Positions 63,995-64,000 of a DNA stretch of 64,000 nucleotides are shown here, piece by piece. The translations under genes were made by a program, and so were the position numbers. Below the pieces are notes generated by a model that was not told the origin of the DNA, ran no database searches, and worked only from the letters and a program-made list of their open reading frames with translations. The first letter of the stretch is position 1. Each line of letters opens with the position of its first letter. This stretch comes from Hypomesus transpacificus (taxonomy: Eukaryota; Chordata; Actinopteri; Osmeriformes; Osmeridae), in contig NC_061083.1 in the NCBI RefSeq assembly GCF_021917145.1, positions 1,381,951 to 1,445,950 of the forward strand, written 5' to 3'.

Positions 63995-64000
63995 GTGAGG

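Overview
The window is nuclear DNA from a ray-finned (teleost) fish. Its protein-coding genes are split into many short GT-AG exons, it is rich in small DNA transposons, SINEs and microsatellites, and it carries vertebrate single-copy genes in fish-like form. These include a growth hormone receptor, a selenoprotein P with a histidine-rich segment and many in-frame UGA codons, AK8, RAB14, TTF1, a pair of C2H2 zinc-finger genes and the start of a PIM-like kinase. I cannot name the species. The exon models were assembled by hand from splice sites and reading-frame continuity; each complete model closes in frame.

Layout: 1-1.6 kb, upstream sequence. 1.6-11.26 kb (+), growth hormone receptor in nine coding exons, probably with a 3.4-kb 3' UTR. 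15.8-17.1 kb (+), decayed BEL/Pao retroelement. 18.57-22.2 kb (-), selenoprotein P with TATA box, non-coding first exon, four coding exons with 16 UGA (Sec) codons, two SECIS candidates and a poly(A) signal. The side-by-side arrangement of GHR and SELENOP is also found in human (5p12). 22.2-26.2 kb, intergenic repeats. 26.2-27.27 kb, a hAT-type element with a perfect 8-bp target duplication and an internal 89/91-bp tandem array. 27.7-34.34 kb (+), adenylate kinase 8 in 13 coding exons. 35.4-36.9 kb, repeat and LINE remnants. 39.06-41.8 kb (-), RAB14 in seven coding exons, tail to tail with AK8. 43.8-47.2 kb (-), TTF1 (RNA polymerase I termination factor) in ten coding exons. 48.3-49.3 kb, a mariner-type MITE. 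49.6-54.75 kb (-), a duplicated pair of zinc-finger genes. 54.8-61.1 kb, a transposon cluster that appears to separate the second zinc-finger gene from its 5' leader. 62.0-63.3 kb, an old non-coding tandem duplication. 63.48-64.0 kb (+), first visible exons of a PIM-like kinase, cut by the window edge.

The genes do not form one pathway. The most unusual structures are: a 32-bp minisatellite in AK8 that starts inside exon 8 and copies its 5' splice site 12 times; an isoleucine in place of the Walker A threonine in AK8 domain 1; a hAT insertion whose empty-site paralogue lies in the same window; and a zinc-finger gene whose 5' exon seems to have been moved 6 kb away by transposon insertions. 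I found no CRISPR array, phage or bacterial-type system.
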